Of a stretch of DNA of 64,000 bases, positions 1 through 8,526 are shown piece after piece. Below the pieces are notes generated by a model. That model had not been told where the DNA came from and ran no database searches. It was given only the letters and a program-made list of their open reading frames with translations. Origin of the DNA: Austwickia sp. TVS 96-490-7B (GTDB lineage: Bacteria; Actinomycetota; Actinomycetes; Actinomycetales; Dermatophilaceae); NCBI RefSeq assembly GCF_019331795.1, contig NZ_JAHPZL010000007.1, positions 214,597-278,596 on the forward strand, written 5' to 3'. A program made the translations under genes and the position numbers. Within the stretch, counting starts at the first letter, position 1, and each line of letters begins with the position of its first letter.

Positions 1-1112
1 GAATCACCGTTGCGGCCGTGAAGTGCTTGGAGGAGGTCGGATTGTTCGGTCTTGGTAGGCAGCCCAGTAGAGGGTCCGCCGCGTTGGACGTCGACGATCA
101 CCAAGGGCAGCTCGGTGCTGACGGCGAGGCCGATCGTTTCGCTTTTGAGGGCTAGGCCGGGTCCGCTGGTGGTGGTGACGCCGAGTGCTCCACCAAAACT
201 GGCGCCCAGCGCGATTCCAGCGCCGGCGATCTCATCTTCGGCCTGCAGTGTGGTGACGCCGTATCTCTTGAGACCGGACAAGGTATGCAGGATGTCCGAG
301 GCGGGGGTGATGGGGTATGACCCGAGGACCAGTGGGAGTCCGGCGCGATGTGCGGCGGCAACCAGGCCGTAGGCGGTGGCCACGTTGCCGGTGATGTTGC
401 GATATTGCCCTGGAGGCATGGGTGCGGCATCGACGACGTACTGCACGTCGAAAGCTTCGGTGGTCTCTCCGTAGTTCCAGCCAGCTTCAAGGGCAGTGAG
501 GTTGGCTGCAAGCAGCTCTGGGGTGTGCCCGAACTTGCTGGCGAGGAATTTCTTGGTGCCGTCGACATTGCGGCTATACATCCAGGAGAGCAGACCCAGC
601 GCGAACATGTTCTTCGCGCGGCTTTTCTCTTTGCGGGTGAGCCCGAATTCTGCGAGGGCTTCGACGGTGATCGACGTCAGGGGGACGGGGAGCACCCGAT
701 AGGTTTCGAGGCTGCCGTCGTGCAACGGGTCGCTGGTGTAGCCCACCTTGGCGAGGTTGCGGGTGGTGAACTCATCGGAGTTGACCAGGATCATCGCGCC
801 GCGGGGTAGGTCATCTAGGTTGGCTTTGAGTGCGGCGGGGTTCATCGCGACAAGAACGTCGGGTGAGTCCCCAGGGGTGAGTACGTCGAAGTTCGCGAAG
901 TGGAGTTGGAAGCTGCTCACGCCGAGGAGGGTCCCTTGAGGGGCGCGGATCTCGGCGGGGAAGTTGGGCAGGGTGGCGAGGTCGTTGCCCAGCCCGGCGG
1001 TGTCGGAGGTGAACCGGTCCCCGGTCAATTGCATGCCGTCACCGGAGTCGCCGGCGAATCGGATGACGACGCGGTCGACAGAACGCACCGGTGTGGTCTC
1101 GTTGCTGCTCAT
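1..1112 (-). CDS. korA: 2-oxoacid:ferredoxin oxidoreductase, alpha subunit (partial, runs off left edge)
   Basis: This gene reads leftwards from an ATG at 1112 and has no stop before the window edge, so only about 370 N-terminal residues are present. The protein starts MSSNETTPVRSVDRVVIRFA and carries the gamma-domain motif AGDSGDGMQLTGDRF near residue 20. The alpha/pyrimidine domain follows, with YPITPASDIL, QAEDEIAGAGIALGASFGGA and QRGGPSTGLPTKTEQSDLLQ. This gamma-alpha fusion is typical of KorA, which oxidatively decarboxylates 2-oxoglutarate to succinyl-CoA with ferredoxin as acceptor, together with the TPP-binding KorB. KorB is expected just beyond the left edge. Substrate choice (2-oxoglutarate or another 2-oxoacid) cannot be settled from this fragment. 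It is divergent from a NuoBCI-like block. Confidence 0.9.
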   Translation of the reverse strand, partial: MSSNETTPVRSVDRVVIRFAGDSGDGMQLTGDRFTSDTAGLGNDLATLPNFPAEIRAPQGTLLGVSSFQLHFANFDVLTPGDSPDVLVAMNPAALKANLDDLPRGAMILVNSDEFTTRNLAKVGYTSDPLHDGSLETYRVLPVPLTSITVEALAEFGLTRKEKSRAKNMFALGLLSWMYSRNVDGTKKFLASKFGHTPELLAANLTALEAGWNYGETTEAFDVQYVVDAAPMPPGQYRNITGNVATAYGLVAAAHRAGLPLVLGSYPITPASDILHTLSGLKRYGVTTLQAEDEIAGAGIALGASFGGALGVTTTSGPGLALKSETIGLAVSTELPLVIVDVQRGGPSTGLPTKTEQSDLLQALHGRNGD

Positions 1113-1269
1113 AGGTGGCGTTTCCGAACCTCTGTGTTGGATGGCGGTGGGGGTCCGGGCCGATACCGCCGTGGACGGGCCCGTAGGTCGTCGGTGCTCC
1201 CCCGTGGTGCGTCAATCCTAGGCGTCGGGACAGGGGAGGTGGCCACCGGGCGACAGTGGATGAAGTCGC

Positions 1270-1285
1270 TGTGACCTGGATCAAA
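1270..1285. promoter_or_regulatory. CRP/FNR-like palindrome in the korA/nuoB divergent region
   Basis: TGTGA-CCTGGA-TCAAA matches the CRP/FNR-family pattern TGTGA-N6-TCACA with one mismatch. It lies about 50 bp upstream of the predicted nuoB-like -10 box and between two divergent redox gene sets. Binding is inference from the motif alone. Confidence 0.4.
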
Positions 1286-1337
1286 GTTGGGTATCGGCGC
1301 TGGTGGGCGCAGGTCATGCCTAGAGATGAGGGGGAGA

Positions 1338-1343
1338 TAGGCT
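1338..1343 (+). promoter_or_regulatory. -10 box TAGGCT giving a leaderless nuoB-like mRNA
   Basis: TAGGCT ends 6 nt before the ATG at 1350, so transcription would start at or next to the start codon. No good Shine-Dalgarno sequence precedes this ATG. The same geometry occurs at pepN, hadA and truA in this window. Confidence 0.5.
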
Positions 1344-1349
1344 GATGAC

Positions 1350-1754
1350 ATGTCTGCCTCCTGTGAGCCCCGGTTGCGGGTGCGTTCCGTTGGGCTGCCG
1401 TTGGCGTGCTGTGCAGTGGAGGTCGCTGCAGCCCGGCGACTCTTGGCTGGGACACCAGATGCAGAGACGTCGACCGCCTCGGACGTCGTAGTGGTGGCGG
1501 GGACGGTGACCGACGTGATGGCGGCGTCGATCAGGTCCGAGTATGACGATGTGCGTGAACGTACCGGTGCGGACGTTCCGGTAGTGGCATTCGGGTCATG
1601 TGCGATCTCCGGTGGTCCTTATTGGGACTCGTACGCAGTGTGCCGGGGCGTCGCGCAGATCCTGCCAGTTGATGTCTGCGTCCCCGGATGCCCCCCTCGG
1701 CCGGAGGCTCTGATTGAGGCGCTCGGATCCCTCGGGTCCACGGAAGGGGATTGA
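1350..1754 (+). CDS. NuoB-like [4Fe-4S] subunit (complex I / group 4 hydrogenase small-subunit family)
   Basis: The 134-residue protein has the four cysteines that bind cluster N2 in NuoB: the CC pair in LACCAVE, GSCAISGG, and VPGCPPRPEAL near the C-terminus, with an extra Cys in VDVCVPGC. It is somewhat shorter than normal NuoB (about 160-180 aa), mostly at the N-terminus. In complex I this subunit passes electrons from the Fe-S chain to quinone. Here it starts a three-gene block (B, C, I) with overlapping junctions. No NuoD or proton-pumping subunits follow, so a conventional quinone-reducing role is doubtful. An electron-transfer partner of the neighbouring ferredoxin-dependent KorAB is a reasonable inference. 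Confidence 0.8.
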   Translation: MSASCEPRLRVRSVGLPLACCAVEVAAARRLLAGTPDAETSTASDVVVVAGTVTDVMAASIRSEYDDVRERTGADVPVVAFGSCAISGGPYWDSYAVCRGVAQILPVDVCVPGCPPRPEALIEALGSLGSTEGD

Positions 1755-2278
1755 TGTCCATGGCGGTGGAGCGGGTGTCCCCTCAACAGTGGGTTGACGT
1801 GATGTCAGCTCGGTACGACGACGGTTTCACTGTCTTGGAGACTCTGGCGGCAGTAGACGCTCATGACGGTGCGGAGCCCGTGGGTCTGGACGTGGTTGCG
1901 ATCTTGTTCGATCCGAGGCCGGGTGCCATCCGACGTCACCAGGTATGGACTCGCGTGCCTGATGAGGATCGGCTGGAGAGCCTCGCCTCGATCTGGCCGG
2001 GCGCACGCTGGCTAGAACGTGCCGCTGCGGATCTGTCTGGGCTGCTGGTGGGATCAGGTCTAGTGGATAGGGAGCCACTCTTGGTCCAGGGGACCCCGGG
2101 CGAGGCGCCGCCGTTGTCAAAGAAACGGTTCTTGCCGGCCCGAATCGCCACGCCCTGGCCGGGATCTCTCGAGCCGGGCGAAAGGAGAAACGTCGGATCC
2201 GGACCTGACCCATCGTCAGGGCGGAGAAACCGTCGACGCCTGGTCCCACCGGGAGTCCCCCCGGAGCAGCACCGATGA
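1754..2278 (+). CDS. NuoC-like subunit (30 kDa, complex I family)
   Basis: The 174-residue protein resembles NuoC and the N-terminal part of HycE. It has the core pattern ARWLERAAADLSGL (compare W-x-ER-E-x-D-x-G in NuoC) and a C-terminal PARIATPWPGSLEPG segment corresponding to the PLRKDFPL-type tail of actinobacterial relatives. The ATG at 1754 overlaps the upstream stop by one base (TGATG), and its stop overlaps the next ATG (ATGA), so the three genes should be translationally coupled. An ATG at 1760 is an alternative start. The Arg-rich tail after residue 145 looks unconserved. NuoC normally docks on NuoD and NuoB, but no NuoD is encoded here. Confidence 0.7.
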   Translation: MSMAVERVSPQQWVDVMSARYDDGFTVLETLAAVDAHDGAEPVGLDVVAILFDPRPGAIRRHQVWTRVPDEDRLESLASIWPGARWLERAAADLSGLLVGSGLVDREPLLVQGTPGEAPPLSKKRFLPARIATPWPGSLEPGERRNVGSGPDPSSGRRNRRRLVPPGVPPEQHR

Positions 2279-2721
2279 ACGTCGCATCCCCTGCGGGGAT
2301 TCCAGCACGCAGCCGCGGCGCTATCGCATTGGACCCTCAAGCCTGCACCGCCTGCATGTTGTGCGCTCGGGAATGCCCGGATTGGTGTATCACGCTGGGG
2401 TCGCGGACTGAAGAGATCCCCCCGGACCCTGCTGCGTCCCGAGGGCGCACTCGGGTGGTGCACCGCCTGGAATATTTTGAGATCGATTTCGGACTGTGTC
2501 TGTTCTGCGGCATCTGCGTCGACGTGTGTCCGTTTGACGCGTTGTCATGGACGCCCACCCCGGTTCCTTCGGGACGGGTCGCCTCGGTAACTGCTGGTGC
2601 GGACGTGCTGGATAACTTCCGACGTGACATTCCCCCCGAGACATCTCTTGAGGTCGGTGCGATGCCACCCCGGCCCAAGGATTCTGGCCGAGGGCACGGC
2701 GGTGGTCGCCGGGCCCGGTAG
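2275..2721 (+). CDS. NuoI-like 2[4Fe-4S] ferredoxin subunit
   Basis: The 148-residue protein contains two full ferredoxin motifs, CTACMLCARECPDWC near residues 24-38 and CLFCGICVDVCPFDAL around residue 75. These give eight cysteines for two 4Fe-4S clusters, as in NuoI and HycF. The C-terminal 40 residues are Pro-, Gly- and Arg-rich and look disordered. The ATG overlaps the NuoC-like stop (ATGA). It is the last gene of the block; htpX follows after 153 bp. Within this locus it is the best candidate to accept electrons from ferredoxin or directly from KorAB. That link is inference. Confidence 0.8.
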   Translation: MNVASPAGIPARSRGAIALDPQACTACMLCARECPDWCITLGSRTEEIPPDPAASRGRTRVVHRLEYFEIDFGLCLFCGICVDVCPFDALSWTPTPVPSGRVASVTAGADVLDNFRRDIPPETSLEVGAMPPRPKDSGRGHGGGRRAR

Positions 2722-2874
2722 AGCGCGCCTGGCATCCGCCGTGGACGAGGTGCTGATCTCAGCGCAGCAGAGCAGCTCACCTGGACGATCGTCCCACTCA
2801 CTGTCCCGCCGTACGGCGGATGACCTGCGCGGGCGCCGGGAACATCGCCACGGGGACGAGGCGTTGTCCCTCAT

Positions 2875-3729
2875 ATGCACCGGCACTACAACGGTTTGAA
2901 GACTGCCGTCCTGTTCGGCGTGATTTGGGCGATGCTCCTCGGGGTCGGATCACTGGTAGGACGCGGCAAATTCGTGTGGCTGTTCGCACTCGTCGGTGTC
3001 GCGATGACTGCGTACGGCTACTGGAACAGCGACAAAATCGCTATCCGATCGATGCGGGCCTACCCGGTCACCCCTGAGCAGCAACCAGCGATGTACCGCA
3101 TCGTCAGCGAGCTATCCTCCCGCGCAGGTCAACCCATGCCAGCTCTCTATGTCTCCCCGACTGAAGCTCCCAATGCTTTTGCCACCGGGCGTAACCCCAG
3201 CCATGCAGCAGTGTGTTGCACCGAAGGCATCCTGAACCTGCTCGACGAGCGGGAACTCCGCGGAGTGCTAGGGCACGAACTGATGCACGTCTACAACAGA
3301 GACATCCTCACGTCCTCTGTCGCGGCGGCACTCGCCGGGGTCATCACCAGTGTCGCGCAGATGCTGATGTTCTTTGGCGGTGGCAACGACGAGGATCGAC
3401 CCAATCCGGTGGCGATGATGGCGCTGGCATTGCTGGCGCCGCTGGCAGCGTCGGTGATCCAGATGGCGATCTCCCGGACCCGTGAGTACGACGCCGATCA
3501 GGGTGGTGCTCAACTGACCGGGGATCCGTTGGCCTTGGCGAGCGCCCTGCACAAGCTGCAATACGGCACCGCTCGTGCGCCTTTGCCGCCGCAGCAGGAT
3601 CTGGTCAATGCGAGTCACATGATGATTGCCAATCCGTTCCGCGCCCAAGACGTCTCCAAACTTTTCAGCACTCATCCACCGATGGATCAGCGGATCGCCC
3701 GGCTGGAAGCGATGGCAGGGCGGCATTGA
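2875..3729 (+). CDS. htpX: HtpX-family membrane zinc metalloprotease (M48)
   Basis: The 284-residue protein begins with two hydrophobic segments (about residues 9-28 and 33-48). The M48 zinc motif HELMH starts at residue 134, the third ligand lies in [13 protein letters not shown], and further hydrophobic stretches lie between them (about 147-200). Length and layout match HtpX, an inner-membrane protease that degrades damaged membrane proteins, with the active site facing the cytoplasm. The ATG at 2875 lacks a clear ribosome binding site, but the N-terminus aligns with the family as judged from memory. It stands alone between the NuoBCI-like block and pepN. Confidence 0.93.
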   Translation: MHRHYNGLKTAVLFGVIWAMLLGVGSLVGRGKFVWLFALVGVAMTAYGYWNSDKIAIRSMRAYPVTPEQQPAMYRIVSELSSRAGQPMPALYVSPTEAPNAFATGRNPSHAAVCCTEGILNLLDERELRGVLGHELMHVYNRDILTSSVAAALAGVITSVAQMLMFFGGGNDEDRPNPVAMMALALLAPLAASVIQMAISRTREYDADQGGAQLTGDPLALASALHKLQYGTARAPLPPQQDLVNASHMMIANPFRAQDVSKLFSTHPPMDQRIARLEAMAGRH

Positions 3730-3812
3730 TGCGGGCCCAGCTCGGTGGCGTGCCCCAGCCGATCCGAGATGACGAGCTAGCCTCTATCACCGCAGGTTGA
3801 GGCGCCGCTGGT

Positions 3813-3818
3813 TAGAGT
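3813..3818 (+). promoter_or_regulatory. -10 box TAGAGT giving a leaderless pepN mRNA
   Basis: TAGAGT ends 6 nt before the GTG start at 3825, which has no Shine-Dalgarno sequence. No convincing -35 box is seen. Confidence 0.5.
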
Positions 3819-3824
3819 GACCGG

Positions 3825-6326
3825 GTGGCTGTGTTGACGCATTCCGAGTCCCTCCGTCGTGCCGACCTGTTGACCGTCACGTCGTACGACGTCACTCTTG
3901 ACCTCGACACCGGCGCAGACACCTTTGACTCGATCAGCGAAGTACATTTCAGCTGTTCGCAGGACGGAGCCAGCACCTTCATTGATGTCACAGCCCTTCG
4001 AGTGCACGAGATCTGTCTCAATGGTGTCGATCTTGACCCGCGGGAAGTCACCGACGGCAGGCTGCCGCTGACCGACCTGGCGACTGACAATGTCGTGGTG
4101 GTGCACGCCACGATGGGGTATCGGCGAGACGGTCAGGGCCTGCATCGGGCCGTCGATCCCGCTGACGGACGTCACTACGTCTACGGCCATCTGTTCTTGG
4201 ATGCTGCCCCCAGTGTGTTTGCCTGTTTTGATCAGCCTGACCTCAAAGCGCCGTACGACGTGGCAGTGCATGCCCCTGATGGATGGATTGTCCTTGGTAA
4301 CGGCGCGGCATGCCTCGATGAAACGCGCGGCCCAGGGTGGTGGCGGCTCGCGCGGACCGCACCGCTGGCGACGTATTACGTCACGATCTGCGCGGGCCCC
4401 TATGTGAGCGTGCGCGACGACCATGACGCGATCCCATTGGGTATCCATGCCAGGGCTTCTTTGGTGCAGGAGCTGCACGCTCAGGCCCCCGAATTGTTGG
4501 CGTTGACTAAAGCTGGTTTGGATCATTACAGGCGTTTGTTTGATAGTGGCTATCCTTTCGAGGAATACCACCAGGTCTTCGTGCCAGAATTCAATGCTGG
4601 CGCCATGGAGAATCCTGGCTGCGTGACTTTCCGTGATCAGATGATCTTCCGTGGCGCTGTCGGAGATGCTGAGCGCATGGCCCGGGCTAACACGGTGCTG
4701 CACGAGATGGCACACATGTGGTTTGGCGATCTGGTGACGATGCGATGGTGGGACGATCTGTGGCTCAACGAGTCATTTGCGGAGTACATGGCGACCCGCG
4801 CCTGCCTCGAGGTCACTGAGTTTTCTTCTGCATGGGCGGATTTCACCTTGATTCGCAAAAGTTGGGGGTATGCCGCTGAGCGATCACCCTCGACCCATCC
4901 GGTGGCCAGTGAGGCCACGGCGGACACAGCCCAGGCTTTGCATAATTTTGACGGGATTTCCTACGCCAAAGGCGCTTCTGTCTTAGCGCAGCTGGTGGCA
5001 TATCTGGGGCAGGATACGTTCGATGCTGGCGTACGAATTTATCTGGCTCGCCACCCCTATGGCAATGCCGAATGTGCTGATTTTCTCACGGCAATGATGG
5101 AGGCATCCGGGCGAGATCTACAGGACTGGGCGCAGGCCTGGTTGCGCACCAGCGGCGCGGATGCTCTTGAGGTGGCTCTCGACGGGCAGGATGGCCGGAT
5201 CGTGGGAGCTGAACTTCGCCGTACGGCGCCTGCCGAGGAGGAGTTACGACGTCCGCATACGATCCGAATTGCCGGGTACGCCGAAGGTCGTCGGTTGTGG
5301 GACATCCCCGCGGTGCTCAACGATGATGCGGTGTGTCTGTCGGAGTTGATCGGCGAGCAGATTCCGGCGGTGCTGCTCCCCGATGCCCAGTCCGATACCT
5401 GGGCCACAATTCACCTGTCAGAGTCATCGCTGGCGGCGTTGCCGGAGGAACTCGCCGCCATCCCCCAGGTCACGGCGCGGGCCATGGTGTGGGTGTCGGT
5501 GATCGAGGGGATGCGGGACGGACGGATCGATCCGGGCGCTGTGGTGGGTTTGGTGGCTGCGGCCGGACCATCAGAACCAGACCCGTTGATTCAGCAGCAG
5601 GTGTTCAACGATCTGATCCGTCCTGTGGTGCGCATCTTCATGACGCCGTCGCGTCGTGCAGACGCGACAGCGACCTTGGCAGCGGCCGCTCGGCAGGTCG
5701 CTCGGCTGTCGGCTCCGGGTTCCCCGTCGTACCTGGCCGCGGTGCGAGCGCGAGCGGCGTGGGAGCCAGACGAGACTTACCTCCAGGCGTTAGCGGTCGG
5801 GAATACTCGGGTGGAGCCACTGGCCGAGGATGCCGACCTGCGGTGGGCGGCTCTGACCACCTTGGCGTGTCGTGGTGTGATCGACGAGGGTGTGCTGGCG
5901 CGGCGGCGTGACGAGGACCGCACGTTGGCCGGGGAGTTGGCGTATCTGAAAGCTCGCGCGTCGCTACCTGGGGCAGCGGAGAACGCATGGGCGTGGTCGC
6001 AAATCGTGGATGCTCCTCAGCGGTCCAACTATGAATTGAATGCGTTGGCAGAGGGATTCTGGATGGTGGCGGACGCGGCGGGGATGGAGGGGTACGCCGA
6101 ACGGTATTTCGTCGACCTTCCGGCGATGGCTGGTCGATTAGGTGAGGACGCTCTGGCTCGAGTTGCCACGGTGGCTTTCCCCTCGGTGATGGTCTCGGAG
6201 CGGGTCGTCGACACGGCCCGGGTGGCGCTGTCATCGGCTGAGCTCAGTGATGCGGTACGCCGCAGCATGGTGGACGGCACTGCGGTGATGGAGCAGGCCT
6301 TGCGGTCTCGACGGCGGTGGGGCTGA
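3825..6326 (+). CDS. pepN: Aminopeptidase N (M1 zinc metallopeptidase)
   Basis: The 833-residue protein has the M1 exopeptidase motif GAMEN (residue 259 onward) and the zinc motif HEMAH starting at residue 293. The third ligand is the Glu in LNESFAEYMATRA, 19-24 residues later. The N-terminal beta domain begins VTSYDVTLDLDTG, and the C-terminal 350 residues form the helical ERAP1-like domain usual in actinobacterial PepN. It should remove N-terminal residues from peptides in the cytosol, as no signal peptide is present. Start at GTG 3825 is supported by the -10 box just upstream. The gene is convergent with the asparaginase gene; only 14 bp separate the two stops. Confidence 0.95.
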   Translation: MAVLTHSESLRRADLLTVTSYDVTLDLDTGADTFDSISEVHFSCSQDGASTFIDVTALRVHEICLNGVDLDPREVTDGRLPLTDLATDNVVVVHATMGYRRDGQGLHRAVDPADGRHYVYGHLFLDAAPSVFACFDQPDLKAPYDVAVHAPDGWIVLGNGAACLDETRGPGWWRLARTAPLATYYVTICAGPYVSVRDDHDAIPLGIHARASLVQELHAQAPELLALTKAGLDHYRRLFDSGYPFEEYHQVFVPEFNAGAMENPGCVTFRDQMIFRGAVGDAERMARANTVLHEMAHMWFGDLVTMRWWDDLWLNESFAEYMATRACLEVTEFSSAWADFTLIRKSWGYAAERSPSTHPVASEATADTAQALHNFDGISYAKGASVLAQLVAYLGQDTFDAGVRIYLARHPYGNAECADFLTAMMEASGRDLQDWAQAWLRTSGADALEVALDGQDGRIVGAELRRTAPAEEELRRPHTIRIAGYAEGRRLWDIPAVLNDDAVCLSELIGEQIPAVLLPDAQSDTWATIHLSESSLAALPEELAAIPQVTARAMVWVSVIEGMRDGRIDPGAVVGLVAAAGPSEPDPLIQQQVFNDLIRPVVRIFMTPSRRADATATLAAAARQVARLSAPGSPSYLAAVRARAAWEPDETYLQALAVGNTRVEPLAEDADLRWAALTTLACRGVIDEGVLARRRDEDRTLAGELAYLKARASLPGAAENAWAWSQIVDAPQRSNYELNALAEGFWMVADAAGMEGYAERYFVDLPAMAGRLGEDALARVATVAFPSVMVSERVVDTARVALSSAELSDAVRRSMVDGTAVMEQALRSRRRWG

Positions 6327-6340
6327 GCTTGAGGCGCGGC

Positions 6341-7360
6341 TTAGTGGGTGTCGAAGATCTGTTGGATCTGCAGTGGGTCCCGAGTGTGGGTCAGGGCGAG
6401 GGCTAACAAGATCCGGCCCTTTTCCGCGCCTAGGTCGTCTCCGGCGATCAGGCCGAGACGATCATCGGGGACTGCTCCGTTGCGGGCCACGGTGCCTCCG
6501 GCAACTCTGGTGGTGCGGACAATGGCTAGCCCCTCCGTTGCGGCTTGGGCGAGCAGGTCCTGGACATCGACGGGGACGGTGCCGTGACCGTGACCGACGT
6601 ACATCAGCCCGGCGGCGCCGGAAGCGATGACGGCAGCGAGAAGGGCCGGGGGCATCCCGGCTCGACCGACAATGATCTCTACTGGCGGGAGATTCGTGAT
6701 CGGTGCATCGGCGAACATACTGTCCGCCCCATAACGACGCAGGGGTTGGGTATGGAATCGCGGCCGCCTGGCCACGATCTCCCCGATTGGCCCGTGGGTT
6801 GATCCGAAAGCACCGACTCGAGTGGTGTGTTTTTTGGTGAGATGGCGGGCGCTGTGGATCTGGTCGTCGAGGACCACCAGCACGCCGCAGCCGCGACTGA
6901 GGGGAGATGCGGCGGTCGCCACGGCAGCGAGGAGATTGCCGGGTCCGTCGGCGCTGATGGCGTCAGCTGGCCGCATGGCCCCCACGAGGACAATGGGCTT
7001 GTCAGATGAGATGGTCAGGTGGAGGAGATAAGCGGTCTCTTCCATGGTGTCGGTGCCATGGGTGAGGACCACAGCGTCGACGTCCGGGTCAGCCAGGGTG
7101 CCTCGTACGACGTCGCCAATCTGGAGCTGGCGGGCGAAGTCCATATCGCAGGAGTCGATCTGGCAGATCTGTCGATAGTCGATCCGAGCCAGCGCATCGA
7201 TGCCAGGGATGGCACGGACCAGGGAGCCGACATCAATGACTCCGGCGACATAGGAGGTATCGGCAGCTGCGGCGCCGCTGCCGGCGATGGTGCCGCCAGT
7301 GCCGAGGACGACGACGTGGGGCAGTGGGGTGCGGTTCGCCGGGGATGTCATGGCAGCCAT
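6341..7360 (-). CDS. L-asparaginase (type II-like)
   Basis: The protein (339 aa from ATG 7360) has both catalytic threonine motifs of the asparaginase family: VVVLGTGGTIAGSG at the N-terminus and VVLTHGTDTMEETAYLLHL in the middle. The substrate loop AMRPADAISADGPGNLLAAV follows. It hydrolyses asparagine to aspartate and ammonia. The reading frame stays open upstream to 7507, but residues there are basic and unlike the family, so ATG 7360 or 7351 is more likely. No strong ribosome binding site precedes either. No secretion signal is visible from these starts, so it is probably cytosolic despite type II-like sequence. It is a single-gene unit, convergent with pepN. Confidence 0.9.
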   Translation of the reverse strand: MAAMTSPANRTPLPHVVVLGTGGTIAGSGAAAADTSYVAGVIDVGSLVRAIPGIDALARIDYRQICQIDSCDMDFARQLQIGDVVRGTLADPDVDAVVLTHGTDTMEETAYLLHLTISSDKPIVLVGAMRPADAISADGPGNLLAAVATAASPLSRGCGVLVVLDDQIHSARHLTKKHTTRVGAFGSTHGPIGEIVARRPRFHTQPLRRYGADSMFADAPITNLPPVEIIVGRAGMPPALLAAVIASGAAGLMYVGHGHGTVPVDVQDLLAQAATEGLAIVRTTRVAGGTVARNGAVPDDRLGLIAGDDLGAEKGRILLALALTHTRDPLQIQQIFDTH

Positions 7361-7542
7361 TGTGTCGTGCGTGGTGAGGTGGCGGCGGGAAGAACGTGCT
7401 GCACGGTGCGGTGAGAACGTCCTGTCACCGCTGGTGGCGCGGTGTGATGGGTGTTGCAGGTACGCCCGGCGTGGGTGCAGGTGAGGAAGAAGGCTTCTGG
7501 CCTGCACCCACGGAGTGGAGCGTAGGTGTGTCAGGGGATCGC

Positions 7543-8040
7543 TCAGCGATAGTTGGTGAACTGGAGCGCGACGTCGAGGTCAGCGCCCTTGAGCATGGTC
7601 ATGACGGCTTGGAGGTCGTCCTTGCTCTTGCTGCTGACGCGCAGTTCGTCGCCTTGGATCTGGGCTTTGACGCCCTTGGGGAACTCGTCGCGGATCATCT
7701 TGGAGATCTTCTTGGCGTGCTCCTGGCTGATGCCGTTCTTGAGGGTCCCTTCGAGGCGGTATTCCTTGCCGGAGGGTTTGGGGGTGCCATCGCCGGTGTC
7801 GATGGATTTCAGTGAGACCCCTCGCTTGACGAGTTTGGTCTGGAAGACATCCAGGACAGCCAGGCAGCGTTCTTCGCTGTTCGCCTTCATGACCACTGTC
7901 TCTTCGCCGCTGAACTCGATGCTCGCTCCGACGCCCTTGAAGTCGTAGCGCTGGGAGAGCTCCTTCTGGCTCTGAGTGAGGGCGTTGGCGACCTCTTGGC
8001 GGTCCACTTTGCTGACGATGTCGAACGAGCTGTCGGCCAT
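7543..8040 (-). CDS. yajQ: YajQ-family nucleotide-binding protein (DUF520)
   Basis: The 165-residue protein starts [17 protein letters not shown] and contains [32 protein letters not shown] and the C-terminal LQFTNYR, all hallmarks of YajQ. Family members bind nucleotides, and some proteobacterial ones bind cyclic di-GMP as regulatory partners. Whether this actinobacterial protein does so is unknown. The ATG at 8040 is chosen because AAGGA lies at proper spacing before it; the ATG at 8046 overlaps that ribosome binding site. It is transcribed away from tRNA-Tyr as a single gene. Confidence 0.92.
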   Translation of the reverse strand: MADSSFDIVSKVDRQEVANALTQSQKELSQRYDFKGVGASIEFSGEETVVMKANSEERCLAVLDVFQTKLVKRGVSLKSIDTGDGTPKPSGKEYRLEGTLKNGISQEHAKKISKMIRDEFPKGVKAQIQGDELRVSSKSKDDLQAVMTMLKGADLDVALQFTNYR

Positions 8041-8181
8041 GTCCATCCTTTGTGGGGGTGTCCGGTGTGTCGGCGGTGGCCCGCCGGGTGGCCTGCGTTC
8101 CTCGTGAGGGGCAGGCCGCCTTCCTATTCTGCCCGGGGGAGGCTAACCGTGCCGATTGGACGTGGCCCCGGGGGTCGTTGT

Positions 8182-8187
8182 TATGCT
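8182..8187 (+). promoter_or_regulatory. -10 box TATGCT of the tRNA-Tyr gene
   Basis: TATGCT lies 15 nt before the mature 5' end. A TTGGAC at 8156 is 20 bp upstream of it, too far for a standard -35, so only the -10 is proposed. Confidence 0.4.
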
Positions 8188-8202
8188 GTCCGAGCGCACC
8201 AT

Positions 8203-8286
8203 GGCAGATTGCCCGAGCGGCCAATGGGAGCGGACTGTAAATCCGTCGCGAAAGCTACCTAGGTTCGAATCCTAGATCTGCCACCA
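8203..8286 (+). tRNA. tRNA-Tyr (anticodon GTA)
   Basis: The acceptor stem GGCAGAT (8203-8209) pairs with ATCTGCC (8276-8282), with discriminator A 8283 and an encoded CCA at 8284-8286. The anticodon GTA is at 8237-8239. The extra arm is long (type II), as expected for bacterial tRNA-Tyr, and the T arm carries GGTTCGAATCC. Confidence 0.96.
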
Positions 8287-8292
8287 GCGCTC

Positions 8293-8325
8293 GAAGGGCC
8301 CCGATCATTGTGATCGGGGCCCTTC
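8293..8325 (+). terminator. Hairpin terminator after tRNA-Tyr
   Basis: A perfect 15-bp stem, GAAGGGCCCCGATCA with its complement, closes a 3-nt loop (TTG). No T tract follows. Confidence 0.75.
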
Positions 8326-8395
8326 GTCATTGTCTGGCAGCAGATCGGCACGCTTTCTTGCTGCCGGTCACCCGCAGTCTCCGCGGCGAAAAACA

Positions 8396-8407
8396 GTACG
8401 CGCGTAC
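8396..8407. promoter_or_regulatory. Operator-like palindrome 1 (GTACGCGCGTAC)
   Basis: A perfect 12-bp palindrome sits upstream of the proposed promoter. Together with 8527-8540 it forms a GTAC-N4-GTAC pair. Confidence 0.35.
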
Positions 8408-8526
8408 CTAATTCGGTGGCTAGTCGCCTAGAAACCTCATCTGAGGTTGAGATGTCTCCCTTGAGTGAAGGCTTGTTCATCAGGGATAACACCAGACTGT
8501 GACGAGCAACACAGCGACTTAAGAGT

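Noticed and set aside
2597..2899. Plus-strand frame overlapping the end of the NuoI-like gene and the htpX start, as a possible frameshifted extension
   Set aside because: Its sequence shows no NuoI, NuoD or other recognisable similarity, and both neighbours are complete without it.
3777..4715. 312-codon open frame on the minus strand
   Set aside because: It lies opposite pepN, whose M1 motifs are clear; the minus-strand product has no family resemblance and is a shadow of the GC-rich codon pattern.
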